NCBI GenBank assembly: GCA_006386115.1
Contig: VFIW01000006.1
Span: 702,706 to 766,705, forward strand
Reading direction: 5' to 3'
Length of the DNA: 64,000 nucleotides
Source: Globisporangium splendens
Lineage: Eukaryota; Oomycota; Peronosporomycetes; Pythiales; Pythiaceae
Positions within the stretch are counted from its first letter, which is position 1. Each line of letters begins with the position of its first letter. Below are positions 53,686-64,000 of this stretch, one piece after another. The notes beneath the pieces are model-generated. The model was not told the DNA's origin. It saw only the letters and a program-made list of their open reading frames with translations, and ran no database searches. The position numbers and the translations under genes were made by a program.

Positions 53686-56600
53686 GTGCTGTCCGGTAAG
53701 ACCGTGACAGATTCGGAACGCGATCGCACAGGCGGCGCATCGCGCGCGTCCACGTGAGCGGTCGACGCCACGTCCGGTGACGGAGATCGCGCGCTCGCAT
53801 CGAGCGCAGCGAGTTGCCCTCCCACCGCAGAACGTTCGACGCCCTCGAACAGAGTGGCGGGTACGCGCGGGTGCCGCAGTGAGTTAAAATAGAACGGAGT
53901 CACGGCCGTAGAGGCGTGCTCACTGCTATTTATAGCAAACTCGGCGTACGGCAGCCAGCGGCTCCAGTCGCGGGGATGATCGACAGCGATGCTGCGAAGA
54001 ATATCCTCGACGACACGGTTCACGCGCTCAGTTTGCCCGTCTGTCTCGGGGTGATCGGCAGTGGACAACGCCAGATCTGTGCCGAGCAGGCGAAAGAGTT
54101 CGCGCCAAAAGGCAGCGGTAAAACGCGGGTCCCGGTCTGATACAATAGACTCGGGCAAGCCGTGATAGCGGAACACGTGCTCTAAAAATAGGCACGCCGT
54201 CTCTTGCGCAGTGACATGCTTGCGCACGGGTGCAACGTGCACCATTTTGCTCAGTCGATCGACGAACACGACGACGCCTGTGTTGCGCGCCTTGTCTTCC
54301 GGGAAACCGAAGACGAAATCCATGCTGACCGACTTCCAGCAGTCTTGCGGAATCGGCAGCGGATGCAGCGGCGCTTTGTTCTTGCCCGCAGGCTTCACGC
54401 GCTGGCACTGTTCGCATGAGCGTACATAATTGGCCACCCATTTGTATTGGTGTGGCCACCAAAACACATTAGACACTTGCAAGAAGGTCTTTTCACGTCC
54501 GAGATGCCCACTCGCTGGTGCATCGTGAAACTCATGCAGGATCGAAAGTTTCAGATCCTGGTCATGCGGTACATACACACGCGGGTAATCAAAGTTGGAC
54601 AGTCGATGCCACAACAACCCGTCGTGGTAACTAAACCGAGCAAGCTTTGACTCGAGTTTGGCAGGCAATGACTCTTTGGACGAGCCGTCAAAGTGAGCAA
54701 TCAACAAGCGACACTCATCGTCCTTTGCATAAAGCGACTGAATGTTGTCCTTGAGCTTTGTTTGCACTCGACTGATGCTCAGATGCATGAGATCAGGAGT
54801 GCGCTCCAAACACAGGGCGTCAGAGCTGTCGTCAACGCTCGACTCGTAATCTGGACGGCGCGAGAGCGCGTCCGCCAGAACATTTTCCTTTCCCGGCTTG
54901 TATTCGACCCGAAAGTTGAACTCGGAGAAGAATGCAAGCCATCGCGCCATTCGCTGCGATAAATGGGGGGAATTAATCGCGGTCCGCAAGGACGCGTGAT
55001 CCGTGTACACAACGAACGGTGTCGCACCCAAAAGGTGGACCCTGAACTTCAAGAGGGCGTACTTGATCGCAAGCAGCTCCTTGTCGTGCACAGGATAATT
55101 CTTTTCAGCTGCCTTAAGCAGTCTGCTTTGGTATGATACGACGCGCTCATGGCCGTCATCATCCGTCTGCATCAGCGCACAGCCGATTGCAAAATCGCTG
55201 GCATCGCACACGACACTGAAGGCTTTCGTGTGGTCCGGCAACGCCAGGACAGGAGCGCGAACTAGTGACTCCTTCACGTCAATGAATGCATTCATGACAT
55301 CATTTGTCCAGTCCCACTCGACATCCTTTTTCAAGAGATGCGTGAGCGGACGGACTCTTGCCGCATAGTTGTGGCTGTACTTGTGCAAGTAATTTGCCAA
55401 GCCACTTGCGCAAGTCCTTGACATTCTTTGGGATCGGCCAGTCGGCGATCGCCTTGATCTTCTCTGGGTCCGCGCGGACGCCAGCTTTGCCAACATAGCA
55501 GCCCAGGATCGGTATCTCTGAGGCGCCAAAGATGCACTTCTTCAGGTTGCAATACAGACTGTTGTCTCGTAAGCACTGCAACACTGAGCGCAAATGTCTC
55601 TTGTGCACGTCAACGGCACTGAGACCTTCTTCGGCACGACTGTGCACGAAGATGTCATCGAAATAGCTCGGTGCATACGCACGATGAGGACGCAGAAGAT
55701 GCGTTACCAGACGATTGAACGTCGCTGGTGCATTCCTCAAACCTTGCGGCATAACGAGCCACTCCCACAGCATCCCGCTGGGTGTGCTTACTGCCGTCAA
55801 GGGAACGTCACTCTCTCGCATGAGGATCTGATAGAACCCATCCATCAGATCCAGTGCGGAGAACACTGTCGAGCTGCCCATGGAGTCGATCAAGACATCC
55901 TTCCTTGGGATCGGCGTTTGCGCCGGAATGGTGGCGGCGTTCAGCTTGTTGAAAGCGTGAACAATGCGCCAGCCACCAGTTGCTTTCCGCACACAAAACG
56001 TGGGTGAGCTATGTGGAGATTTGCTTTCTCTCACATGACCGGCGAGGGCTCGTTTCGCGAAGAACTCGTCGATTGCCTCAACCTGCTCGCGGGGCAGCGG
56101 CCATTGTCTGGTCACGCAATATTTGCTCCCGGGCTCGAGGTCAATCTCGTGCCGTACGCCACGGCCAACGGGCAGGGCACTTGGCACTTTGTCGGGAAAC
56201 ACATCTTTGAACTCCCACAATAAGTCAAAGTATGGACTGCCTTTCACGGCGTCCCAATCCTGAGCAGCAAACCGTTTCTGTTTGTCTGGCTCCAAAACAC
56301 TCTCATCCGCAGTGGACGAGGTGCATAGTTTGCTACGCGTGAACGCAGTCGGAACGACGATCTCGCGGATCTGATCACGCTCTAGATCCGTAAGAAAGAG
56401 CTCATAGCTCATTTCTTCGAGGGATACGATCGCCTCAGCGGTACTCGGCAGCTCATGGAGCGCCGCGAATTCAGCGAAGAACACTTCGTCTGATGCGTTT
56501 GCTTCCGGACTGCGTGTCGCGCGTCTGAGCGCCACGTCAACGTGAGCGCGATCTATCGACGGATCCGAGATCCTGTCAAAGGCGCGCAGCGAAGTTGCAG

Positions 56601-57572
56601 TTGCATTGAGAGATGGGGCAATCATATGCGAGGCGGCCGTTTCCTCAGCAACAGATGCCAACGCACTGTCTCTCTCGCGAGCTGACAACTTGCGTCGTCC
56701 TCGTCGGTTGATGCGAACGCGCGACCTCGCGGTTCTGAGCTCCAGTACTGCACCGTCAGGGTGGTACGAGCTGGTTGACGCGTGTACACCTGCACTGTCG
56801 CTGTCACTTGCGGGGGCTGGCTCGGGTGCTCTGGAGCCGCACACTTGCGCACCAGTGTCCACGTCTGGACTTTCTGGCGCTTCCGCACTAACTGGGCTAC
56901 CTGCTGCAGTTGATCTCTTTGCTGGGCTCCCTGCCTCAGCGCATCTTCTAGCTGGGCTCCCTGCCACAGCAAGTGTGTTTTGAGCGGGGCTCGCTGCCGC
57001 CGCATGTGTTCCTGCTGGGCTCCCTGCCACAGCGTGTTCAAAGCTCGCATCCATTGCGTGGAAATTTTCCCGCAACCTTCGCTCTCCATCAGAGGAAGGG
57101 GTGGAGCTTCCGATTGTGCGTGCTCGCCAATCGATCCAAGGCTGATGTTTCGCCAGCCAAGGCGTCCCTAGGATGAGGTCGTACTTCGACCCCATCGCTA
57201 GTACCACGAACGTTTCTTTGCAGACAAAGTCGCAAAAACTGAAGGAGAGTTCGACTTGAACCCCTTCAGTGTGTACTGTCGACCCATCGGCCAGACGTAC
57301 GATCATCTTCTCGCGCTTGCCACTGTGGACAAGTCGCTCATACGCTTGCAGACTCTGTTTCAGAGCTGCCTTCGAGACGAAGTTCTGTGACGCACCGCAG
57401 TCAACAAGAACCGTCATTTTCTTCTCATAGCCCTTCACATCGGCGATATATACCAACATCTCACTCGGAGCCTTGTTGCCAAGAGCTCCTGGGACTAAAC
57501 TTCCCATCTGCACGACTCTAGTAGTCGGCGACGCCGAAGCTATAGAGTCTGTCTCAGTAGAGCGTCCCGCTT

Positions 57573-58733
57573 CTACTGAGACATTCCGTTTCCCTTTCTT
57601 GCCACAGCGGATCTGCCACCTCGATGAGCGTGGTTGCCGCGCGGCGTTTGGTAGTCTCTCGCCTGATTTCCAGTGCGAGGAGCAGACTGCCTTGGAGCGG
57701 GACACTTCGACTGATAGTGTCCTCGCTTGCCACAGTTAAAGCAGGTCACTTCGGTGCTGCTGAGATCCATTGGTGTCGGACCATGGAAGCGCCGCTCATT
57801 CGTGACTGCTCGGTGGCTGTGATGCGCACCGTTGTGGCGGCCAGCGTTCCAATCAGGTCGGCTGACTCGGAACGATTGCTGCTCAACGAGCGCAATGCGG
57901 ATCGCATCTTCCATCGTGGCCGGCAAGCGTCGGTACAACTCCTGACGCGCCGGTCCACTGTTGAGGCCGTTGAGAAACGCAGGCACTTTCACAGACTCAG
58001 GCAAAGGACTGGTCGTGATCGCCGCGCACAGGCTTCTCATCTCCTGGATGAATCGTTCCAGTGAGAGCTTCCCTTGTTTCAAGGAGAAGAAACGACCTTG
58101 CAACAGCACTTCGTTGTTCGGAGGCTGATACATGGCGGTGATTCTCGCACGGAAAATATCCCACGTGTCGAATGCACACTCATCGGCGAGCAACGTCGAG
58201 AATGCCCATTCCGACGCTCGACCGTGCAGGTTCGAGATGGCGTAAGACACCATCTGCTCGTTGCTGTCGATGAGCTGAGCCTTGGCGCAACGCTCCACGG
58301 CGAGTAGCCAGTGGATGAGCTTGTCGCCATCCGCACCATCGAATTTCGGAGCGTCGATCTTGACAGCTCTTGGGCGGGGAGTTTGGGACGTGGGTGTCTG
58401 AGGCGCAGAAGCCGCACTCGGCAAAGACGTGGCTGCACCAGCAACCACAGATACCACTCGCTCGAGCGCTTCGCGCGACTCAGCAGCTGAGCGCAGCATC
58501 TCTGCGGTCAAGCTTGCGGTGGCTTGCATTTGTGCTTGCGCACTTCGTTCTCCTTCGAGGCGCTGAGCGTTCGAGAAGTTCTCGAACTGCTCGAGTCGAA
58601 AGATTTGCTGTTCCGGCGACGCCGAGAGCACGTCTAGAGCGACTTGGTCGCCTAGCGCTTGTGCCATTCGGGTCAGCACACTCCGGTGTTCAGCCGAGAT
58701 GTGCGGGAACTGCGCAGGGTCAATTGACGCCAT
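57573..58733 (-). CDS. Element B gag, intact
   Basis: 386 residues from MASIDPAQFPHISAEHRS to TAG 57573. Gag core (KFDGADGDKLIHWLL; GRFFSLKQGKLSLERFIQEM), one CCHC knuckle (CFNCGKRGHYQSKC) and a basic tail. It would form the virus-like particle of the retroelement and package its RNA. It overlaps pol by about 130 nt in the -1 frame. Confidence 0.93.
   Translation of the reverse strand: MASIDPAQFPHISAEHRSVLTRMAQALGDQVALDVLSASPEQQIFRLEQFENFSNAQRLEGERSAQAQMQATASLTAEMLRSAAESREALERVVSVVAGAATSLPSAASAPQTPTSQTPRPRAVKIDAPKFDGADGDKLIHWLLAVERCAKAQLIDSNEQMVSYAISNLHGRASEWAFSTLLADECAFDTWDIFRARITAMYQPPNNEVLLQGRFFSLKQGKLSLERFIQEMRSLCAAITTSPLPESVKVPAFLNGLNSGPARQELYRRLPATMEDAIRIALVEQQSFRVSRPDWNAGRHNGAHHSHRAVTNERRFHGPTPMDLSSTEVTCFNCGKRGHYQSKCPAPRQSAPRTGNQARDYQTPRGNHAHRGGRSAVARKGNGMSQ
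57588..57594 (-). promoter_or_regulatory. -1 ribosomal frameshift site GGGAAAC (element B)
   Basis: In the gag frame the codons are AAG GGA AAC, giving the canonical heptamer G GGA AAC four codons before the gag stop; pol is open in the -1 frame. Confidence 0.8.
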
Positions 58734-58791
58734 TATGAATCCTTGAGGAAGCGATTCAGGCAGTCACCTCTGCCGGGTCGTAGATTGACTA

Positions 58792-58803
58792 CGAGTGCTA
58801 CCA
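58792..58803 (-). other. Primer-binding site of element B
   Basis: Minus strand reads TGGTAGCACTCG, two bases inside the 5' LTR. Confidence 0.75.
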
Positions 58804-58805
58804 GT

Positions 58806-59339
58806 TGTAACCGGACACTTCCGAGTTACGCAGCACGATACGTGTGTGAGGAAGCGTATGCAACGCTTCTCTCAAGGACTCTGTTCCGAGAGCGGTTGCC
58901 TGCTTCCTGCAGTGCAACAATCGGTTACCTGTAGGTCTCTATAGAGTAACCGTCGATAACCAAAGACTCAGTTAACGGTAAAAATGGAACTGTTTATTTG
59001 TTGGAGGTTGCCCTCTGTAGGACAACCTGAGTTATCTTTATGTAACTATGAACAATAGCAATCTCAAGTGTAATTACTCCCCATGGGACAATGAGTGGCT
59101 ATGAAAGACTAACGCTAGTTGTCTTATGTGATTGGGTGAAATGCATGTTCAATTATGTCCAATCGGAGGCGCCGTCATTCAGACTGGCTGCCGGCTCCAC
59201 CGTGAAGGTTCGAGCAAGTACGACGAACCTCATGGTTCGGTCTTAAACTTGTTGCGAGTACTCTACGTACCGCAAGGTTCGGTTTGGTTGTGTGGCACAA
59301 CACAAGTGCGTAACCATGTTACAGTGTAACCCCGTTACC
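58806..59339 (-). repeat. Right LTR of element B (5' LTR in element orientation)
   Basis: 534 bp; its terminal base is C instead of the expected A, then the TSD ACAAC follows. Confidence 0.92.
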
Positions 59340-59602
59340 ACAACGGTGCGCATCACAGCCACCGAGCAGTCACGAATGAGCGGCACTTCCATGGTCCGAC
59401 ACCAATGGATCTCAGCAGCGCTGAAGTGACCTGCTTTAATTGCGGCAAGTGAGGACACTGTCAGTCGAAGTGTCCCGCTCCAAGGCAGCCCGCTCCTCGC
59501 ACTGGAAATCAGGCGAGGGGCTACCAAACGCCGCGCGGCAACCACGCTCACCGAGGTGGCAGATCCGCTGTGGCAAGAAAGGGAAACGGAATGTCTCAGT
59601 AG
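59340..59602 (+). pseudogene. Element A gag, C-terminal part
   Basis: Starts with the second TSD copy and continues the interrupted gag (HNGAHHSHRAVTNERHFHG). The zinc knuckle CFNCGK is followed by TGA where element B has CGA (Arg), a CpG-type nonsense change; the knuckle resumes GHCQSKC. The gag stop is the TAG at 59600-59602. Confidence 0.9.
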
Positions 59603-62600
59603 AAGTGGGACGATCTACTGAGGCAGACTCTATAGCTTCAGCGTCGCCGACTACTAGAGTCGTGCAGATGGGAAGCTTAGTCCCAGGAGGTCTTGGCAAC
59701 AAGGCTCCGAGTGAGATGTTGGTATATAGCGCCGATGTGAAGGGGTATGAGAAGAAAATGACGGTTCTTGTTGACTGCGGTGCGTCACAGAACTTCGTCT
59801 CGAAGGCAGCTCTGGAACAGAGCCTGCAAGCGTGTGAGCGACTTGTCCACACTAGCAAGCGCGAGGAGATGATCGTACGTCTGGCCGATGGGTCGACAGT
59901 ACACACTGAAGGGGTTCAAGTCGAACTCTCTTTCAGTTTTTGCAACTTTGTCTGCAAAGAAACGTTCGTGGTACTAGCGATGGGGTCGAAGTACGACCTC
60001 ATCCTAGGGATGCCTTGGCTGGCGAAACATCAGCCTTGAATCGATTGGCGAGCACGCACAATCGGAAGCTCCATCCCTTCCTCTGATGAAGAGCGAAGGT
60101 TGCGGGAAAATTTCCACGCAATGGATGCGAGCTTTGACACGCTGTGGCAGGGAGCCCAGCAGGAAGACATGCGGCGGCAGCGAGCCCCGCTCAAAACACT
60201 CACGCTGTGGTAGGGAGCCCAGCTAGAAGATACGCTGTGGCAGTGAGCCCAGCAAAGAGATCAACTGCGGCAGGTAGCCCAGTTTGTGCGGAAGCGCCAG
60301 AAAGTCCAGACGTGGACACTGGTGCGCAGGTGTGCGGCTCCAAAGCACCCGAGCCAGCCCCCGCAAGTGACAGCGACAGTACAGGTGTACACGCGTCAAC
60401 CAGCTCGTACCACCTTGACGGTGCAGTACTGGAGCTCAGAACCGCGAGGTCGCGCGTTCGCATCAACCGACGAGGGCGACGCAAGTTGTCAGCTCGCGAG
60501 AGAGACAGTGCATTGGCGTCTGTTGCTGAGGAAACGGCCGCCCCGCATATGATTGCCCCATCTCTCAATGCAGCTGCAACTTCGCTGCGCGCCTTCGACA
60601 GGATCTCGGATCCGTCGATAGATCGCGCTCACGTTGACGTGGCGCTCAGACGCGCGACGCGCAGTCCGGAAGCAAACGCATCAGACGAAGTGTTCTTCGC
60701 TGAATTTGCGGCGCTCCATGAGCTGCCGAGTACCGTTGAGGCGATTGTATCCCTCGAAGAAATGAGTTATGAACTCTTTCTTACGGATCTAGAGCGCGAC
60801 CAGATCCGCGAGATCGTCGTTCCCACCGCGTTTCCGCGTGGCGAACTGTGCACCTCGTCCACTGCGGATGAGAGTGTTTTGGAGTCAGACAAACAGAGGC
60901 GGTTTGCTGCTCAGGACTGGGACGCCGTGAAAGGCAGTCCATACTTTGACTTGTTGTGGGAGTTCAAAGATGTCTTCCCCGACAAAGTGCCAAGTGCCCT
61001 GCCCGTTGACCGTGGCGTACGGCACGAGATCGACCTCGAGCCTGGGAGCAAATATTGCGTGACCAGACAATGGCCGCTGCCCCGCGAGCAGGTTGAGGCA
61101 ATCGACGAGTTCTTCGCGAAACGAGCCCTCGCCGGTCATGTGAGAGAAAGCAAATCTCCACATAGCTCACCCACGTTTTGTGTGCGGAAAGCGACTGGTG
61201 GCTGGCGCATTGTTCACGCTTTCAACAAGCTGAACGCCGCCACCATTCCAGCACAAACGCCGATCCCAAGGAAGGATGTCTTGATCGACTCCATGGGCGG
61301 CTCAACAGTGTTCTCCGCACTGGATCTGATGGATGGGTTCTATCAGATCCTCATGCGAGAGAGTGACGTTCCCTTGACGGCAGTAAGCACACCCAGCGGG
61401 ATGCTGTGGGAGTGGCTCATTATGCCGCAAGGTTTGAAGAATGCACCAGCGACGTTCAATCGTCTGGTAACGCATCTTCTGCGTCCTCATCGTGCGTATG
61501 CACCGAGCTATTTCGATGACATCTTCGTGCACAGTCGTGCCGAAGGAGGTCTCAGTGTCGTTGACGTGCACAAGAGACATTTGCGCTCAGTGTTGCAGTG
61601 CTTACGAGACAACAGTCTGTATTGCAACCTGAAGAAATGCATCTTTGGCGCCTCAGAGATACCGATCCTGGGCTGCTATGTTGGCAAAGCTGGCGTCCGC
61701 GCGGACCCAGAGAAGATCAAGGCGATCGCCGACTGGCCGATCCCAAAGAACGTCAAGGACTTGCGCAAGTGGCTTGGCTTGGCAAATTACTTGCACAAGT
61801 GCAGCCACAACTATGCGGCAAGAGTCCGTCCGCTCACGCATCTCTTGAAAAAGGATGTCGAGTGGGACTGGACGAATGATGTCATGAATGCATTCATTGA
61901 CGTGAAGGAGTCGCTCGTTCGCGCTCCTGTCCTGGCGTTACCGGACCACACGAAAGCCTTCAGTGTCGTGTGCGATGCCAGCGATTTTGCAATCGGCTGT
62001 GCGCTGATGCAGAAGGATGATGACGACCATGAGCGCGTCGTATCATACCAAAGCAGACTGCTTAAGGCAGCTGAAAAGAATTATCCTGTGCACGACAAGG
62101 AGCTGCTTGCGATCAAGTACGCTCTCTTGAAGTTCAGGGTCCACCTTTTGGGTGCGACACCGTTCGTTGTGTACACGGATCACGCGTCCTTGCGGACCGC
62201 GATTAATTCCCCCCATTTATCGCAGCGAATGGCGCGATGGCTTGCTTTCTTCTCCGAGTTCAACTTTCGGGTCGAATACAAGCCGGGAAAGGAAAATGTT
62301 CTGGCGGACGCGCTCTCGCGCCGTCCAGATTACGAGTCGAGCGTCGACGACAGCTCTGACGCCCTGTGTTTGGAGCGCACTCCTGATCTCATGCATCTGA
62401 GCATCAGTCGAGTGCAAACAAAGCTCAAGGACAATATTCAGTCGCTTTATGCAAAGGACGATGAGTGTCGCTTGTTGCTTGCTCACTTTGACGGCTCGTC
62501 CAAAGAGTCATTGCCTGCCAAACTCGAGTCAAAGCTTGCTCGGCTTAGTTACCACGACGGGTTGTTGTGGCATCGACTGTCCAACTTTGATTACCCGCGT

Positions 62601-64000
62601 GTGTATGTACCGCATGACCAGGATCTGAAACTTTCGATCCTGCATGAGTTTCACGACGCACCAGCGAGTGGGCATCTCGGACGTGAAAAGACCTTCTTGC
62701 AAGTGTCTAATGTGTTTTGGTGGCCACACCAATACACATGGGTGGCCAATTATGTACGCTCATGCGAGCAGTGCCAGCGCGTGAAGCCTGCGGGCAAGAA
62801 CAAAGCGCCGCTGCATCTGCTGCCGATTCCGCAAGATTGCTGGAAGTCGGTCAGCATGGATTTCGTCTTCGGTTTCCCGGAAGACAAGACGCGCAACACA
62901 GGCGTCGTCGTGTTCGTCGACCGACTGAGCAAAATGGTGCACGTTGTACCCGTGCGCAAGCATGTCACTGCGCAAGAGACGGCGTGCCTATTTTTAGAGC
63001 ACGTGTTCCGCTATCACGGCTTGCCCGAGTCTATTGTATCAGACCGGGACCCGCGTTTTACCGCGAACTCTTTCGCCTGCTCGGCACAGATCTGGCGTTG
63101 TCCACTGCCGATCACCCCGAGACAGACGGGCAAACCGAGCGCGTGAACCGTGTCGTCGAGGATATTCTTCGCAGCATCGCTGTCGACCATCCCCGCGACT
63201 GGAGCCGCTGGCTGCCGTACGCCGAGTTTGCTATAAATAGCAGCGAGCACGCCTCTACGGCCGTGACTCCGTTCTATTTTAACTCGCTGCGGCACCTGCG
63301 CGTACCCGCCACTCTGTTCGAGGGCGTCGAACGTTCTGCGGTAGGAGGGCAACTCGCTGCGCTCGATGCGAGTGCGCGATCTCCGTCACCAGACGTGGCG
63401 TCGACCGCTCACGTGGACGCGCGCGATGCGCCGCCTGTGCAATCGCGTTCCGAATCTGTCACGGTCTTACCGGACAGCACGCAGAGTATTGACATGTCGG
63501 GCACGGTACTGAGTTACGGTACTCGTGTGTCTATAGATGGATCACCCACGGTACTGAGTTACGGTACTCGTGCTAAAAATAGCCAGTCTCAGACGGAATC
63601 AGGCGACTGCTCGTGCGAGCGTCAGCCACGAAAGGAAGGACGCGCGGTGTCACACACCGGCGCAGAAATAGATCTCTCTGCAGCACGCGCTGCGAGAGCA
63701 ACGAAAAAGCAAGACAAAGCCGCCGCGGCAGCGCGCCAATTTGTCGATGAGCGCGCAGCATTGTTGCGTCGCGTACGCGACCAACTAGCTGCTGCACAAG
63801 ACAAGCAAAAGCTCTACGCCGATAAATCGGGTAGAAAGAACAAACAAACGTTTTGTGTGGGTGATAAAGTGCTTTTAAGCATTAAAAACCCACCCAACGA
63901 TGCAGTCACAACGCTCCCCAGCGGGAGTAAGTTGTTGCCACGATTTATCAGGCCATACACTGTTGTGGAAAAGATTGGAGACTTGAATTACAAGCTCGAT
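59440..64000 (+). pseudogene. Element A pol, decayed and cut by the window end
   Basis: Protease segment to 60039 (LVDCGASQNFV; DLILGMPWLAKHQP) ends at a TGA where B has Trp. A 1-nt deletion near 60134 moves the frame. 60144-63146 is a 1,000-codon open stretch with RT, RNase H and most of the integrase. A 13-nt deletion near 63063 (between two CCGC copies, relative to B) then shifts the frame inside the catalytic core. Integrase (DGQTERVNRVVED), linker and the GPY-like module continue open to the last base. Motifs as in element B, including SYFDDIFVH. Confidence 0.92.
59581..59587 (+). promoter_or_regulatory. -1 ribosomal frameshift site GGGAAAC (element A)
   Basis: Same heptamer and spacing to the gag stop as in element B. 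Confidence 0.8.

Larger units (their letters stand above)
52482..57705 (-). pseudogene. Element B pol: protease-RT-RNase H-integrase-chromodomain (one 5-nt deletion)
   Basis: Frame 57705-55300 then 55529-52482; the switch near 55401 is a 5-nt deletion of one copy of a CTTGG repeat that element A retains. The protease has LVDCGASQNFV, i.e. Cys where retropepsins have Thr/Ser. RT motifs are ATGGWRIVHAFNKLNA, FSALDLMDGFYQI and SYFDDIFVH; RNase H has VVCDASDFAIGCAL and YTDHASLRTA. The integrase shows the HHCC finger (HEFHDAPASGHLGREK; CEQCQRVK), SMDFVFGFP, SDRDPRF and DGQTERVNRVVED. A GPY-like module (LLPRFIGPYTVV), a disordered linker, and a terminal chromodomain (THYLVKWRGYDVSQSSWEP) follow. 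Confidence 0.93.
50796..59339 (-). mobile_element. Gypsy chromovirus element B (family 2), complete, nested in element A gag
   Basis: 8,544 bp with two LTRs (532 and 534 bp, roughly ten differences by eye), 5-bp TSD ACAAC, PBS, polypurine tract, gag, pol and an antisense ORF. Gag is intact. Pol is disrupted by one 5-nt deletion near 55401, so a single event appears to have killed it. Orientation is opposite to host element A. Confidence 0.95.
49286..64000 (+). mobile_element. Gypsy chromovirus element A (family 2), interrupted by element B and cut by window end
   Basis: Left part: LTR 49286-49820, PBS, gag 49893-50795. After the 8.5-kb element B, gag and pol resume at 59340 and run to the window end in the integrase-chromodomain linker; its 3' LTR is outside. 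A and B are the same family (near-identical gag and pol). A carries stops in gag and pol, a 1-nt and a 13-nt deletion, so it is dead. Confidence 0.93.

Noticed and set aside
1..64000. tRNA or rRNA genes
   Set aside because: GTTCGA-like matches (for example 28497, 28615) were inspected and lack an acceptor/anticodon layout; none supported by eye.

Overview
The window looks like nuclear DNA of an oomycete, probably Peronosporales-like. The evidence is intron-poor genes with short GT-AG introns (about 70-145 bp), very short intergenic gaps, genes packed on both strands, and oomycete-style Ty3/Gypsy chromoviruses and LINE remnants interleaved with ordinary housekeeping genes. I could not run any search, so all family assignments rest on reading motifs.

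Gene-rich left part (1-8.0 kb): the 3' end of a large multi-pass TRP/Flc-like membrane protein, a small unrecognised membrane protein, a seven-exon p24-alpha cargo receptor and a seven-exon CDK9/CDK12-like kinase. Between 8.7 and 18.6 kb lies a dead hAT transposase gene. It is split by a complete 7.65 kb Gypsy element (family 1) with 649-bp LTRs and a perfect ATCCC target duplication; the hAT reading frame resumes exactly after the insertion. A frameshifted coiled-coil gene (18.7-20.6 kb) follows.

Middle (21.4-48 kb): a membrane-anchored HECT ubiquitin ligase with a RanBP2 zinc finger, converging on the RNA polymerase I subunit RPA12; a putative secreted protein; a LINE RNase H remnant; a tandem pair of GSGD-repeat proteins resembling bacterial head-GIN adhesin domains (the first broken by one stop); two more TRP/Flc-like membrane proteins with huge Pro/Thr/Ser repeat ectodomains (one broken by a 4-nt deletion in a 165-bp repeat); a second LINE remnant; and a four-exon ferroportin.

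Right end (48.6-64 kb): a nested retrotransposon stack. A small ORF is cut by a family-1 LTR, which is cut by Gypsy element A (plus strand, running off the window), whose gag gene is cut by a complete sister element B (minus strand, 8.54 kb, TSD ACAAC). Elements 1 and B share an unusual design: gag and pol joined by a canonical -1 slippery heptamer (AAAAAAC or GGGAAAC), a C-terminal chromodomain, one apparent primer tRNA, and an extra gene on the opposite strand whose coiled-coil 3' half overprints the disordered linker of pol. That antisense gene, found in two diverged families, is the most interesting feature of the window.
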